DNA from: Rotaria sordida
Lineage: Eukaryota; Rotifera; Eurotatoria; Philodinida; Philodinidae
Assembly (NCBI GenBank): GCA_905250125.1
Contig: CAJNOL010000072.1
Location: 1-64,000 of the forward strand
DNA: 64,000 bases
Direction: 5' to 3'
This document shows positions 35,324 through 47,511 of this stretch, piece by piece. The translations under genes were made by a program, and so were the position numbers. The number at the start of each line of letters is the position of its first letter. The first letter of the stretch is position 1. The notes under the pieces were generated by a model. It was given only the letters and a program-made list of their open reading frames with translations. It was not told where the DNA came from and ran no database searches.

Positions 35324-36076
35324 TTAAATAGAATTAAAAATTTTTATTCTATAAGATCCTGTTGAAAGATATGCATAAAATATAATACATATTAACCCTA
35401 TGAAAAAATAACAAATTATATAAAATATTTTCCAGCCAAATAGAGCATATAATAAGAACGCATATGCTAATATCTGAATAAATTTCATCTTATTAGAGGT
35501 CAATTGAATTTCTGAATATACATTTTCATTTTCATTTTGTTCTATCTCAGTTTTATACAATCGTAGCGTTAGAATCTGTGCTCCTTTGAATTTCAAAAAT
35601 AATATTATTGCTTCACGCATACCACAATTTAAAATTGAATTGATTATACGAAGATCTGATATTGAATATAAATAATAATTATTAAGTAATATTGGTTTTA
35701 TATCATCAAAAAAGTAAGTAAACATAAATCTTATAGTTTCTTCATGTTCAATAAAGAAACGATTTATTAATTCTTCTGTTTTAGCTATATCAGTCTTGCT
35801 AAATGGTAATCTAAATGAAAGTTTAACACTATAAGTAATCATTTCATCATAAAAATAATTTTTAATATCTCTAACAAGATTTGGATGTCTACGAAAAACA
35901 AAACAATTAATTTTAGCTTTCAAACGATTAAGATTTTAATTTTCACTTGAAATATTTGATATTGATTGCCAACTATCAGAATAAGATGTAATTAAATCAT
36001 ATGAATTAAAATCTTGTGATGTTGTATTGGTTAAATTTGGTAAATTATAATCATTAAAATTTGATTCATTAATCAT
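35324..36076 (-). pseudogene. Unknown membrane protein, one in-frame stop
   Basis: From an ATG at 36076 one frame runs 250 codons to 35324, interrupted only by TAA at 35938-35936. Before the stop: MINESNFNDYNLPNLTN and a Ser/Asn-rich stretch. After it: a ~150-residue helical soluble region (for example DIAKTEELINRFFIEHEE, ISDLRIINSILNCGMREA) then two adjacent C-terminal transmembrane helices (ILAYAFLLYALFGWKIFYII and FFIGLICIIFYAYL). No family recognised. The otherwise open frame suggests a very recent nonsense change, a segregating allele or a sequencing error; the residue expected at the stop is unknown. No intron needed. Confidence 0.5.
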
Positions 36077-36860
36077 TATACAAATAAAAATGTAAGTATA
36101 TCAATAAACCATATGTTTACTTTAAGGAACTACTAAATTTGAATTTTTTTTTGTCTACAAGTTCTTTCTTAAAAGACAAAAAAAAACTGTCAAATTATAA
36201 ATATGTTATTCTTATCTTACTCAAATACGATGAAAAACAAAAAACCTTTAACAAAGAATTTATTCAAAACGAAATGATTTATGACTCAGGACGAGCTTTA
36301 CGACAGTTGTAAATGATTGTATTCAGTATAAATAATGATCGTACATGGTTGTCTATGATATAGTGTGCTATCATATTCACCTATTCTTCTCACTCAAGAG
36401 GTAGGGGCTTTCTCTATATCGCCTTAAAGATAAAATTTTATTTTATTTTTTTGAAAAAAATTACTCACTCATTGATCTACTGTTTCAATTGATCTAGATA
36501 AAAAAAAATTATTTTTTCACAAGAAATATTTATCATTATATTTGTTACTGAATTCAAAACGAAAAAATCTGTGTACTCGATTAGTACAACTCGACTTACG
36601 ACCAAATACGATCGTGTACAATAGTCGTTTATGTTCATGACATACGTTATTCGTGTTTGAGCGTATAGTGTTGTATTGGTTCATCGTATACGATGGTGCT
36701 TTCCTGACCTGGATACCGACACTCAAATAGAAGGCAGGCGGATTTTTTTTAATGACTTTTGATAGAAATAAGAAAGAGATCTGCGGATTTCACTATTTAA
36801 AAGAAGACATGGAGGACCATAAAATCAGTTCAAACTTTATGCGTCCAACAATTGATCAAT

Positions 36861-37504
36861 CAAGTGAGTTTTTGAATGAGATTTTAAAAACGAATTTCTA
36901 GAACACTTTGAAGTTGAGTTTTCACTGGTGCTGTGATCATTCGATAGACGAAATTGTTCTCCTTCGATCCACATAGACCCGACGTCTCTGACTTGTTCTG
37001 CTCTAGAGCTATAAGAGTTTTTCAGAGATCTCCGTTTCACCCTGATGCCCTTGAAGTACTTTGAGCAAAGTCAAGTCAGGACTAATTCATCACGCTCAAT
37101 CAGGTGATCATGATTGTTTTCAGTTTCAAAACGATCTAAAACACTTATATCAAGATTTTTGAAATATCGACTCTCCAAGATATAGCAGCAAAACTTGAGA
37201 TTTCGAGAATCTTGATATAATAGTTTTAGATAGTTTCGAACTGAAAATAAATATCACTACCAAATTTAGCTTGATGAATTAACCCTGTCTTGACTTTGTT
37301 CAGAATGCTTTCAAGATCATCAAGACGAAGCCGAGATCTCTGAAAAACTCGTATAGCTCTAGAGCAGAACAAGTTAGAGATGTCGGCTCTGCGTAAATTG
37401 AAAGAGACTAATTTCGTCTATCGAATGATTACAGCATAAGCCGAAATTCAATTGAAAAACTTCTTAGAAAACCCTTTTCAAAATCTTCCGCAAAAACTCA
37501 CATA
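36861..37504. mobile_element. Foldback with ~310-bp arms and almost no loop
   Basis: Left arm 36861-37175 and right arm about 37190-37504 are reverse complements over their full length. Matching blocks include TTCTGCTCTAGAGCTATA, ATTCGATAGACGAAATT and TTTTTCAGAGATCTC. The centre is only a few bp to tens of bp. No coding capacity. It sits between the unknown membrane protein and the APOL-like pseudogene. Confidence 0.88.
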
Positions 37505-37903
37505 CTCGGTCAATCTCTGGACTGATCAAATTTGCACCGATTTTAAGGTCCACGATGAGCTCTTTCGAATAGTGGAATCTGTAGATTTCTACCTTGCACC
37601 TATTGAAAGTTATTTGAAAAACATTGGTCTGTCTCATATTTAGGCATCGATAACAGTTTTATTTACTTGTTGGTTTTCTTTTTCATTTTTATCAAAACAA
37701 CGGTAAGCTAATTGTTCATTTCCAGATAAGATATCGATTTCACAGACTGATGTCTTTTGGATTTTTCTTTTTTACTTCCGAGATTGTTGATAAAAATATG
37801 AAATATCTTTTATAAAATAGTGATATACGAAATATAATGTATTTCATCAACTCAAATATGGTTGTAAAAGATTCATTTGAATGTAACAATGAGGAGTAAT
37901 ACG
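37505..37903. other. Intergenic, nothing recognised
   Basis: AT-rich spacer upstream of the APOL-like pseudogene; no gene supported. Confidence 0.4.
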
Positions 37904-38691
37904 ATGAACATATTCTTAAAAATATTAAATGATTTTTTTTCGAAATCGAACAGAAATAATTCATTTAATTGAAGAATCAGCTAATGAATTCTATGAAATT
38001 CATAAAAGTGTGAAAATTACAAAAGTTGTCACCGGTAGTACTGGAACTGCTGGTACATTGCTTTGTCTAACAGGACTTACATTAGCTATACCAACTGATA
38101 GTTTGTCAATATTTCTTACTATCGATGGTAGTACTTTAGCAGCAGCCGATTGTACAGCTTCTCTAGATTCTGATATTACTGAACATATTTTAACAAAATT
38201 ACACATGAAAAAATTGAATAAATTATGTCAAACAGATGAAATAAATGTTTTAAAATTAAATAATTATTTGAAAAAAAGAAAATGAAAAATTAGAAAAAAA
38301 AATTCTACTGATGAACATAGACTTCGAGAAACTGCATCAAGTATTTTTAGAGAAATATCAAGTTTACGTAATTTAACATGTTCTATTGTTCAAGTTTCAC
38401 AAGGCAGCTATTGTAACAGTTAATTGATTTAAATTTATTGGAACTGCTTCAGTTATTTTAGGTAATAATTTAATATTATATTATCAAATCTTTCTAAGTT
38501 ATAAGTATTTTCTAGGTGCAATAACTTTACCAATACAAATAATTGATCTTGCTGCTAATGGACATGCTCTTCATAAAAAAAAAACTTCTGATACATCTAA
38601 AAAGCTTCGTCAACTTGCTCAACAATTCAGTACACAAGCTGCTAACGTTAAAATATATATCGAAGATCAACGAATGCAAATGAATTTTTAA
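37904..38691 (+). pseudogene. Apolipoprotein-L-like pseudogene
   Basis: APOL-type proteins are amphipathic-helix proteins that act on membranes and lipids. The main frame has IIHLIEESANEFYEIHKSVK, TGSTGTAGTLLCLTGLTLAI and TDSLSIFLTIDGSTLAAADC, matching the family's HK-x-V...GS...G(x)LxLxGL(x)LAP...G core. The C-terminal part (ALHKKKTSDTSKKLRQLAQQ) matches the family's GxKTxxxxxLRxxA stretch. Breaks: a one-base shift in a T8 run near 37932 separating MNIFLKILNDFF from RNRTEIIH, TGA near 38283, a frame change near 38402, and TGA near 38423. One 55-nt intron (38462-38516) remains. The family match is moderate; that the copy is broken is clear. Confidence 0.72.
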
Positions 38692-39494
38692 TATCTCCTT
38701 TTGCAGTCATGGCCAGAAGATTGAGTCTTTCCCCTACATTTATTTTTCTGATTATGCTATGACTTATCATTACGATCGAAAAGTAAAACTTATCTTTAAA
38801 AGTTTAGACTTGTACTTCTTTTAATAAAACTTGATCTATAACTTCATTTTCTGCACCATTTATTTATTCACTCTGTAAACTAGCGACATAAAAGGATTAT
38901 TGGTTATTTAAGAACTCAAATGATAAAGTAAAATCAAATAGTAGAAATAGAAAGAAAAGAAAAATTTTTTATCACTTGTTTGCTTCCCAACGAATCATTA
39001 GTTGCATATTTGTTTTTTAAAAGATTTTATTTGTTGTTTACTACATGTGGTACTTGTTTTCTGAGATGGTCCCAAGTGGAGGATCGATCATCTCCACAAT
39101 CATGAAAAGTTTTCTTTTTTTTCTGTAGCAGAGTTTCAACATTTTATTATTTTTTTGTTTTGTTTACCCATCCCTAAAAAGACATTCGACTCCTTCTCAA
39201 TGCTAGTGGCTTGCGGACACCCCTTTTTTTTCACAGAATGAAAAGAGTCACTGGTTTACTTTCAGCATAGGAGTGATATGATTTGCACGCACAGTACTGT
39301 GTGAAGGTGAGGATACTGTGTCTAAAGTAAACTGGTACTTCATATTTTAATATTAAAAGAAGAATAAACAAAAGATAACATAGCTATTCTTATGTTTGTA
39401 ACATCCTAAACTAATAGAAATATTTTATTTATCACAGATATTCGTTCATCATCTAGTTTAAGTAGATTTTATTTTTAGATTTTAATAAAACATA
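38692..39494. other. Intergenic, PRPSAP upstream region
   Basis: No gene supported. Probably contains the PRPSAP promoter close to its start; no motif stands out. Confidence 0.4.
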
Positions 39495-42400
39495 ATGTCT
39501 GCAGATCGTTCTGCTCGATCTGAAATGGGTAAGTAAGATAATATGAAAGATGAAAATTTTTATTCATTTCTATCAGCTAATACAAAACTTCTAAGGTTTA
39601 TATCTCAATGTAACGAGTAAAGTCTGTCAACTAATAAATCGTCTTAGAGTCGAGACTATGTGTATGTTATAGGCTCAAATGAATTATGAATACTTTGAAA
39701 GGGATTCATGTTCTTAACTTATTGTTGTGAAGATATTATACTTTTATGGTATTTTTTACAAGAATGCGGGTACATCAGAAAAAATGAATTTCGATCTGAA
39801 AATTTACCTAGAGACAGGTCTTAATGAGAATAGTTTATTGTGAATGTTTCAGATCTCGTTGCTGTTCCTACCCTAAGATATAACTATGATAATAGCGTGT
39901 TTTTTACATCGTTTATATAAATCAGTAGATTTGATATTCTTATTTCAGGATCGAAGCAAATCAAGAGACTTGAAACTACTTTCGTTAAGACCTGTCTCCT
40001 TATAAAGTTTCAGATCGAAATTCGAAAATCTCTTTTTTCTGATATTTCTAAAGGGGATGATGACATTCATTTTACAAGTATCGCAAAAGTGTGGTATCTC
40101 GGTAGTAATAAAAGCCTAGGATACGAACTCTTTACAGAGTATTCATAGTTCATTTAGATCTACATAATGTACGTAGTCTTGATTCAAAAGTGATTTATCA
40201 GTTCAATGATACTTCGATACTTTATGAAAATTTTTATTTGTCGATACAAAAAGATAAATGATCATCTAATTGTTTTTTTTTTATTATAAAGAAAAAGAAA
40301 TATTAATATAGTATTTTTTTATTACTATTGTAGTTATTCTCACCGGTAATTCATATCCGGAATTGGCTGAAAATATATCAAGGTATATTTTATTTTGTAT
40401 CTTTACCTCGAATTTTGTCTGATAGATAATTCAATATCAACTAACTTATACAATATCTCACTGCTTTTATTCTAAATAAATTTTCTGCTAATTATGATAA
40501 TTGTCCAGTGTATGCTGCTTTTTTCTTTATTTTATTGCAGAATTGTTTATTCGTACAAGACAGAAAGTAGTCAGTACGTATATAGTTTTATTGAAATGTT
40601 CACGTTATTTCTTTTGTTGCTGTTTTTAAGTGCACTGCTGCTTATGTTTTGTGTTTTTTTATAATTATTTATGTTCCACAGAGATTCGAATAGAATTTCT
40701 TTTTTTGTTTTTTCTAGTCGTATTAAACCACTTGGAGAATGTCGTGTTTATAAAAAATCGGATAAAGGTTAATAAATTAAATTGAATCAATGATGTATGG
40801 TTTTATTTTAATATAGAAACCCATGTCGAAATTCGTGAATCTGTTCGTAGTAAAGATGTATTCATTATTCAAACAGGTTCAACAAAGTAAAAAAAATCTT
40901 AGTTTGATAAATTCTTTTAAATAAATTTTATAATATAGAGATCCAAATGACAATCTTATGGAACTTATGATAATGAGTTATGCATGTAAAACATCATGTG
41001 CTAGAAATATTATTGTAAGTTTTTGTTTTTTTCTAATTCAAATATGTAATAAAAAAATCTTATCTTTTAGGGAGTTTTACCTTATTTACCTTGTAAGTTA
41101 GTTATTTAATAGTATCTTTAATATTTGTCATATTTAGATAGTAAACAAAGTAAACAAAAAAAACGTGGATGTATTACAATGAAACTTGTTGCACAAATGC
41201 TTGTTAAAGCAGGATTAACACATTTAATAACAGTTGATTTACATCAAAAAGAAATTCAAGGTTTTTTTGATATTCCAGTTGATAATTTACGAGCATCATC
41301 TTTTCTACTTGATTATATTCAACAACAAGTATACATAGAAAAAAAAAGAAAAAAAAAACACTAACTAGTTTTTGATTTTGAAAAAAAAAACAAACCTACA
41401 TTTTGTTTTGTTCTTGTCATATTTATCATAGATTCCTGATTGGCGTAATTCCGTTATCGTAGCACGTACACCTAATCAAGCTAAACGTGTTACTGGTTTT
41501 GCTCAACGATTAAAATTAAATATTGCTGTTATACATGGTAGTCAAGAACGAGAAATTGAAATTGAAGAAGCTGATGGACGAAATTCACCACCACCACCAT
41601 TATCAACTAGTTTAGAAGATTCACCCGAATCTATATCAAAACGACGAAGTGTATTTACAATTCCATCACTTGCCTTGGGCTCAAGTAATTATTATCTGTC
41701 GACATAAATATATATATACATATATAACTATGTGTGTTTTTCTACATGAATGCTGGTTTTGATAAATCAGACAAGCAGAAAAAGCAGGTTCACGATTAAG
41801 ATTTTGTAGTTTTCAATTTAGAAATAGAGGTATTATTCAATTAAACAGATTTATTATTTTTTTTCTTTGCATTACATTAATTTAGACTAATAAGAGATTA
41901 ATAATTTCATTATTACTTTTATCAATAAAAAAAACAACGAAAATATTGTTAAATCATTCTAATTGATTAAAAAAACTTTTTAAAAATTCATATTCCTAAT
42001 GGAAAATGTGTTGCCATAGGAAATACGATATCCGGTCTTCAAGATCCGCTTCCGCTACTCACATTCTGATGAAATTAAATAAGAAAGAAAATAAATTTGT
42101 AAGTTGCGTGATTTTATAGAATACACATAAAGAAATAATTCATAACAAAAAAAGAATAATAATAATAATAATAAAACTAATAATCATAGAAATTTTTCTT
42201 TATTTTATAGACGTGCTCGTCAAAGGAAAATTACCAATGGATGTTGTTGGTGATGTAGGTGGTCGAATAGCTATTATAGTTGAAGATATGATTGATGATG
42301 TTGCTGGTCTTGTTCAAGCTGCTGATATACTTTGTGATCGTGGTGCATATAAAGTCTATGCACTTGCAACACATGCTCTATTTACAAATGATGCTCCATC

Positions 42401-42587
42401 ATTAATAGAAGAATCTCAAATATCAGAAGTTGTTGTTACAAATACTGTTCCACATGAATTTGCTAAACTTCAATGTACTAAAATTAAAACTGTTGATATA
42501 AGTCTTCTATTATCTGAAGCTATTCGTCGTATACATAATCAAGAATCGATGAGTTACCTATTTCGAAATGTTGAAGCGAATGATTAA
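39495..42587 (+). CDS. PRPP synthetase-associated protein
   Basis: Non-catalytic partner of ribose-phosphate pyrophosphokinase that tunes PRPP synthesis for nucleotides. Nine GT-AG exons in phase: 39495..39528, 40334..40382, 40718..40767, 40817..40886, 40939..41014, 41071..41092 (22-nt microexon), 41138..41328, 41432..41684, 42211..42587; 373 residues. Marks: [149 protein letters not shown]. The insert after the first lobe ([18 protein letters not shown]) is the PRPSAP-specific linker absent from PRPS enzymes, so this is PRPSAP rather than the synthase. Intron 1 (805 nt) holds a MITE. AATAAA follows at about 42603. Confidence 0.96.
39631..40202. mobile_element. MITE copy 2 in PRPSAP intron 1
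   Basis: Inverted ends: CTAATAAATCGTCTTAGAGT on the left and, reversed, CTGATAAATCACTTTTGAAT on the right. The arms run inward about 200 bp each (AGACAGGTCTTAA in both). It is related to the shorter copy at 26117-26483. No coding capacity. Confidence 0.85.
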
Positions 42588-43064
42588 TCAAAACATTATC
42601 GTAATAAAACCAAAAAAGAGACAGGAGAACATATGTTAAATATTTTTTTTTTCTTTTTTTGACAAAATAAAACTATTTACTGGTGATGATAAACTTCTAC
42701 AACATAGGTTATTATTCACCTTATTGGAATGTGGAACAATATATTGTATTCTATATACATGGAAAAAAAAACGTGGGGAAAATAGGAATGAAACTGTTCT
42801 GTCATTTTGTGGATGAAGATAAAATAACACAAAACAAATACAACAAAAAGAAACAAACAAAAAAAAATCGATTAATAAATTATATAATAATAAGATAAAA
42901 TACGAAAAGAGTACAAAACCGAGACCATATAACCAAAAGAACAAAAAAAGAAAGAAAAAAAGAAAAGAAAAAAAAACAACGATTAAAATAAATAAATAAA
43001 TAAATAAGTAAATAAATATATAAATAAATAAATATAACAAAAGAAAAAAAAAAAGATGATTGTT
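42588..43064. other. Convergent 3' flanks, A/T-rich tracts
   Basis: Between the PRPSAP (+) and TOB (-) stops. It contains AATAAA at about 42603 for PRPSAP and a (TAAA)n-type tract at 42989-43034 that supplies several TTTATT signals for TOB. Frames here are low complexity. Confidence 0.5.
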
Positions 43065-44465
43065 TTAAGATGTTGAACTGGTCATTTGTTGTTCAATATA
43101 AATTGATGACTGTCCATTTGTTAATGGTAATGTATTTGGTCTTAATGGTAAATCATTATTAAATATAGATGAATTAAATTGTGAATGTGCTACATATGGA
43201 TTATAATAATTTCTATAATTAGGTGGCCGAATTATAGCTGATGATGATGATGGAATAAATGTATTATTATTATCAAATGGTATTTGTGATGTTCTTGATT
43301 GTTGTTGTTCTTTTTGTTTGATATAAGCAGAAAATTCACTTGGTAACATTCTGTGAATAATAAGAGAATCAAAAATAATAATAATAATAATAATAATCGA
43401 ATTAAAATGAAAAATATTTGTTACTTTGATTGATTTCGTCGTCCAGCATGTTTAGATTTTAATGAACCAAATTTTGTTTGAGCAAATGTTTGTGGTGAAA
43501 AAACAGGTGTTGATACTGTTTTATTAAGAAAAGCAGTACTCGAATTCGTAGTAACTGTTGGTGATGATAATGTTGGTATTAATGAATGTTCATTTGATGT
43601 CCATGATGATATATTTGTACTTGTACCAACAACTGATGATGATGAACCACTTGATGAATTTAAATTTGTATTATTTGATGATGTTGGTGATAAACTTATA
43701 AGACTATTTATAGAATTTGACAGAAGAGATATTGTATCAAAATTATCAGGTATTGGTCGAAATATTTGTGCATCGGGATTAAACGGACGGATAGGAACAT
43801 CAGAATCTATTTAATAAAAACAAAATTGTTTTTTTTTTAAGTTTCTTTTTTTTTTTTATTTCTTCCATAATAATTACCTTGATGAGATGATGGTCCTTCA
43901 CGTTCTTCACTATCACTTGATGATTCACTGTTAAGACTATCTTTATTAGTATTTTTTCGAAGTAAACGTCGTTCATCTTCATATAAAATTTTAACTAAAA
44001 GGAAAAAAAAAAGAATTTTTTTTTTTCTGTTTTTCTTCTTACAACAATTTGATTACCTGGTCCTTTTTCACCAATACGATATGATACTTCGCCTGGATCA
44101 ATCCAAATAGTAAGATCATTTGGTAATGTATCAAGTATTTCTTGTAAATCCAAACCAACATCATTTGCAGCATTAACAAGAACTTTATCAACTTTTTCTT
44201 TACTTATACGTATTGATCTATATGCTGAACCTTTTGTCGGTCTTTCTGGATACCAATGACCTTGAAATTTGATACGTAAATGTTCGAGCATTTGTTCGCC
44301 AAGCATATTTACTCGACTAAAATAGGAAATAAATGTAAAAAAACAAAAGAAAAGATCTTTATAGAAAAAAAATAAAATAAAAATAATAATGACTTACCGA
44401 CGTGGTAATTTATTATAAAGATAAGCAATAAGAAAATTTAGTGCGACGGATACTTCAAATTGCAT
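43065..44465 (-). CDS. TOB: TOB-type BTG/Tob anti-proliferative protein
   Basis: BTG/Tob proteins bind the CCR4-NOT deadenylase through the BTG domain and promote mRNA decay and cell-cycle arrest. Five exons joined in phase: 44465..44398, 44316..44057, 43994..43878, 43806..43425, 43350..43065; 370 residues. The BTG domain (1-115) has MQFEVSVALNFLIAYLYNKL, MLGEQMLEHLRIKFQGHWYP (box A), RSIRISKEKVD and LPNDLTIWIDPGEVSYRIGE (box B). The rest is Ser/Thr/Asn-rich with FAQTKFGSLKSK, the short block conserved in TOB1/TOB2 but not BTG1-4. Length agrees with the TOB subgroup (about 345). Upstream 3 kb is microsatellite-rich; untranslated exons may lie there. Confidence 0.95.
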
Positions 44466-45016
44466 TGTATACTAAATATGAAATTTGGTATTAGAAAAAA
44501 AAAGTAAAAAAAAAACAAAAGAAAACAAAGAGAACATGAGATTAATTTTTCGCTCTGCCTCATATACCCACACCTGTTGTCTTTGTTTTGCGAACAGTAC
44601 CATCGATACACCCACAGGCTTCTTTCAACGAACTGACGTCTCAAAAAGGATAAATAATTGATCGAAATTGAATTAGAAAGGCTGACGTCGATGGGCTATA
44701 TCGTGTTGTTCTTTTCTCCCTTTTCGTTTGAATGACTACATCGATGATTAGGAACGACGACGACGATAAGAATTGAGAAAAGAAAAAAAAAACCTAATAG
44801 TACAGGATCCACATAGTCTCAATTAAAGGACATCATCATCATTACAAGCTACTTCGTTTTCTTTTTTGTGTTATTCAGACTCATTAGATCTACATAACAT
44901 GAAAAGATATGGACAAAATAAAAAAACTGATAGCGGCATCATTCATTGTAGTATAGTGACAGCAGCTGCAATCATTCTTTTAGCCTTGACAAATATAAAT
45001 GTGCGTGGGCGCGATA

Positions 45017-45047
<31 letters not shown>

Positions 45048-45597
45048 TATTGCAGCTGTGAAAGAAGGAAAAAATTGAGTTTACTTACTTTTCTGTTTTT
45101 TTTGAATACGAAAAAATAGGCGTAATGGAATCGTTATCGGTACAATCTTAGATGTTATTCTTGAGCTGTTGTTCGTTGATCATTAGTAGTTTACGTTTCT
45201 TTTTTTTTTTTTTTTTCTTCTTAGTCTAATGATGATGAATATATAAATGGACAATACACATATAAATATATAAAATATATGTGGGTGATGATGGTAAAAT
45301 AGGAAGAAAAGATCGACATTGAATATATATATATATATATTATCGGAGAAAAATGCAAGGCGCTATTTTTTTACTACAGCTACTTTTCTTCTCGTTTCCT
45401 CATGATGTTCTATAGTATATTCGTCGTCTTTTCTATATATTTTTTTTTTGTCATTTTCACATCCTGTTTTCTCTCTTTTGTCACACATGCAACAACGATT
45501 ATGATTATTTTCTTTTTTTTTTTTTTTTGTATGAACAAAGAAAGAAAAAAAGAAAACAACAATAAAACGTTTTCCGTCTTTCGCAGTTTCTCCATCT

Positions 45598-45628
<31 letters not shown>

Positions 45629-46777
45629 ATCTGAACATGATGTTATATAGGATAATGTTTCAATGTTCTACTATTTTGATGAATAGAATGTTTTTGAAGA
45701 CAAAAAGACAATTATGTTTTTTTTTCTTCTTCTTCTTCTGCTTCGTCTTCTTTTTTTTTGCGAGTGCTTTATATTAGCATGATGTTTTTGACGAAGAAGA
45801 GGAAGAAGCAGAATCTTTTTTTCTTCATTCATACCACACATGTTTTTTTGAGTTTTCCGTTCCCTACTTACACCCACACACTCATTCTCTTATTCTACGT
45901 GCTTTTATATAAAGCGAACGAAGGAAAAAAAAAAAGACGTCACACAACCAAAGCATAATATAACGACGTGCAATTGTCGTTGGCCCGAGTGATTTGTCGG
46001 TTCTTATATATCGCATCGACGACCAACACAACCAAAGACCTCGGCCCATCGCGCGATCTTCCTCACCCTACGTCAATTGAATGAATAAATGAATGAATGA
46101 ATGGAACGGAAATAAGAAGGTCGCAAGAAAGATTAAGAAAAAACCAAAAGCGCGAAGAGGGAGAAAAAGAAAAATATATATATATGTAGGGATATAGATA
46201 TGAATTCCATTTCTTTCCATATATCGATTGTAACTAAAGACTATTGGACACATCTAAAGAAAATCCATTAGATCCTATGATCAACTATGAAAGAAAAAAG
46301 AAAACAAAGCAAGTTCTATTGTAATATTCTTTACTAGGTTTCTCATTTGTAAATGATGAAGTTGTGCTCGATTAGTGAAAAGAAAAAAAAATATTAGAAA
46401 CGAGAACCATATTAGATACCGAACCTCTATGTTAATAATGCATTTTTTTTTCTCTCCGATAGAAAACAACAATCAATAATGAGAAGGGGGATGATTGAAA
46501 ATGAACGAAGCAGAATCTTACATCAGGAAATGCAATGTGCACTATTTCATCTATTATTCCAATTAACAACGAACGACAAGAACACTATTCTAACGAGTCA
46601 TCAATCGAGAATAAAAAATGTACCATTGTCCATCCGTTTTATGTCTATGCCTACTCAACGGACAATGAGCCGAGAGAAGGAGGGAGAGAGAGAGAGAGAG
46701 AGAGAAAAAAAGAAAGAACGAGACAATCTTCGAGTAAATTTCGTTGATGCAATTAAAACCATCGGCTGAAGAAGGAC

Positions 46778-46810
<33 letters not shown>

Positions 46811-47511
46811 GACGACAATAGAATTTGTGCTTGATGGTAAAGAGAAGATCAATTATGATGACGATTGAACAAATAAAAATAAAAAAAAAGAAAACTATGG
46901 TTAGATAACAACATAGATATATTGTCACATTTTAACGAAGAAAAGAAGAACAACACATACAGACTTACTCAATATGATGATGTTGTTGAATGTCAAATGA
47001 ATAAAACATACATTGTATTAAACAAAATCTGGTTACTAAGTTCACTTACAGTTTGTTGTTATAAACGCGCGTAAAGTTTGATTTCTGTCATGCACACAAT
47101 TGTAGTTTAATCTTGAATGGCAAAAAAAAAGCAACATGTGTATATTTATAGATATATATGTATACATAAAAGACAAAGAGTAAAAGAAAAAAGACATTCA
47201 TTGTCCATGGACGACAGCATCAAGAACGCGACGGCAAACAAAATCACCTGAAAAACAGAGAAAATGTGATCGAAAGAGAGAGAGAGAGAGAGAGAGACAT
47301 TGATCATCAGGGGCTTATTATTCATGTCTCGTTTTATTGTAAATAACGATAATGAGCAATATATCGAAATTTAATGGAGAATTTCTATTTGATAAAAAAT
47401 AAGAAAGAAAGGAAAAAAAAAGACGACAAGTATCTATCATAGTGTTTTCAATAGAATATCAAATCCAATTATCTAAACAAACGATGATTCATATTGTTCT
47501 ATATTCTATAC
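44466..47511. other. TOB/CFAP20-like intergenic, microsatellite-rich
   Basis: No coding gene supported over 3 kb. It contains (TC)n 45602-45628, (GA)n 46684-46705, (AG)n 47274-47297, AT runs (45324-45340, 46779-46793), GT run 46797-46811 and many poly-A/T and TTC tracts. A GC-richer pocket at about 45960-46075 (GCATCGACGACC, CTCGGCCCATCGCGCGATC) may be a promoter or leader exon of TOB. The several small frames are translated low complexity. Confidence 0.5.

Noticed and set aside
42683..43040. Frames between PRPSAP and TOB
   Set aside because: They read poly-A and (TAAA)n 3'-flank sequence; no coding features.
45363..45958. Several 60-80 codon frames upstream of TOB
   Set aside because: Composition follows T-rich and TC microsatellites; frames on both strands are equally open.
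46479..46928. Overlapping frames on both strands rich in Arg/Glu/Ser
   Set aside because: They translate (GA)n and poly-A tracts; no family features, no splice partners.
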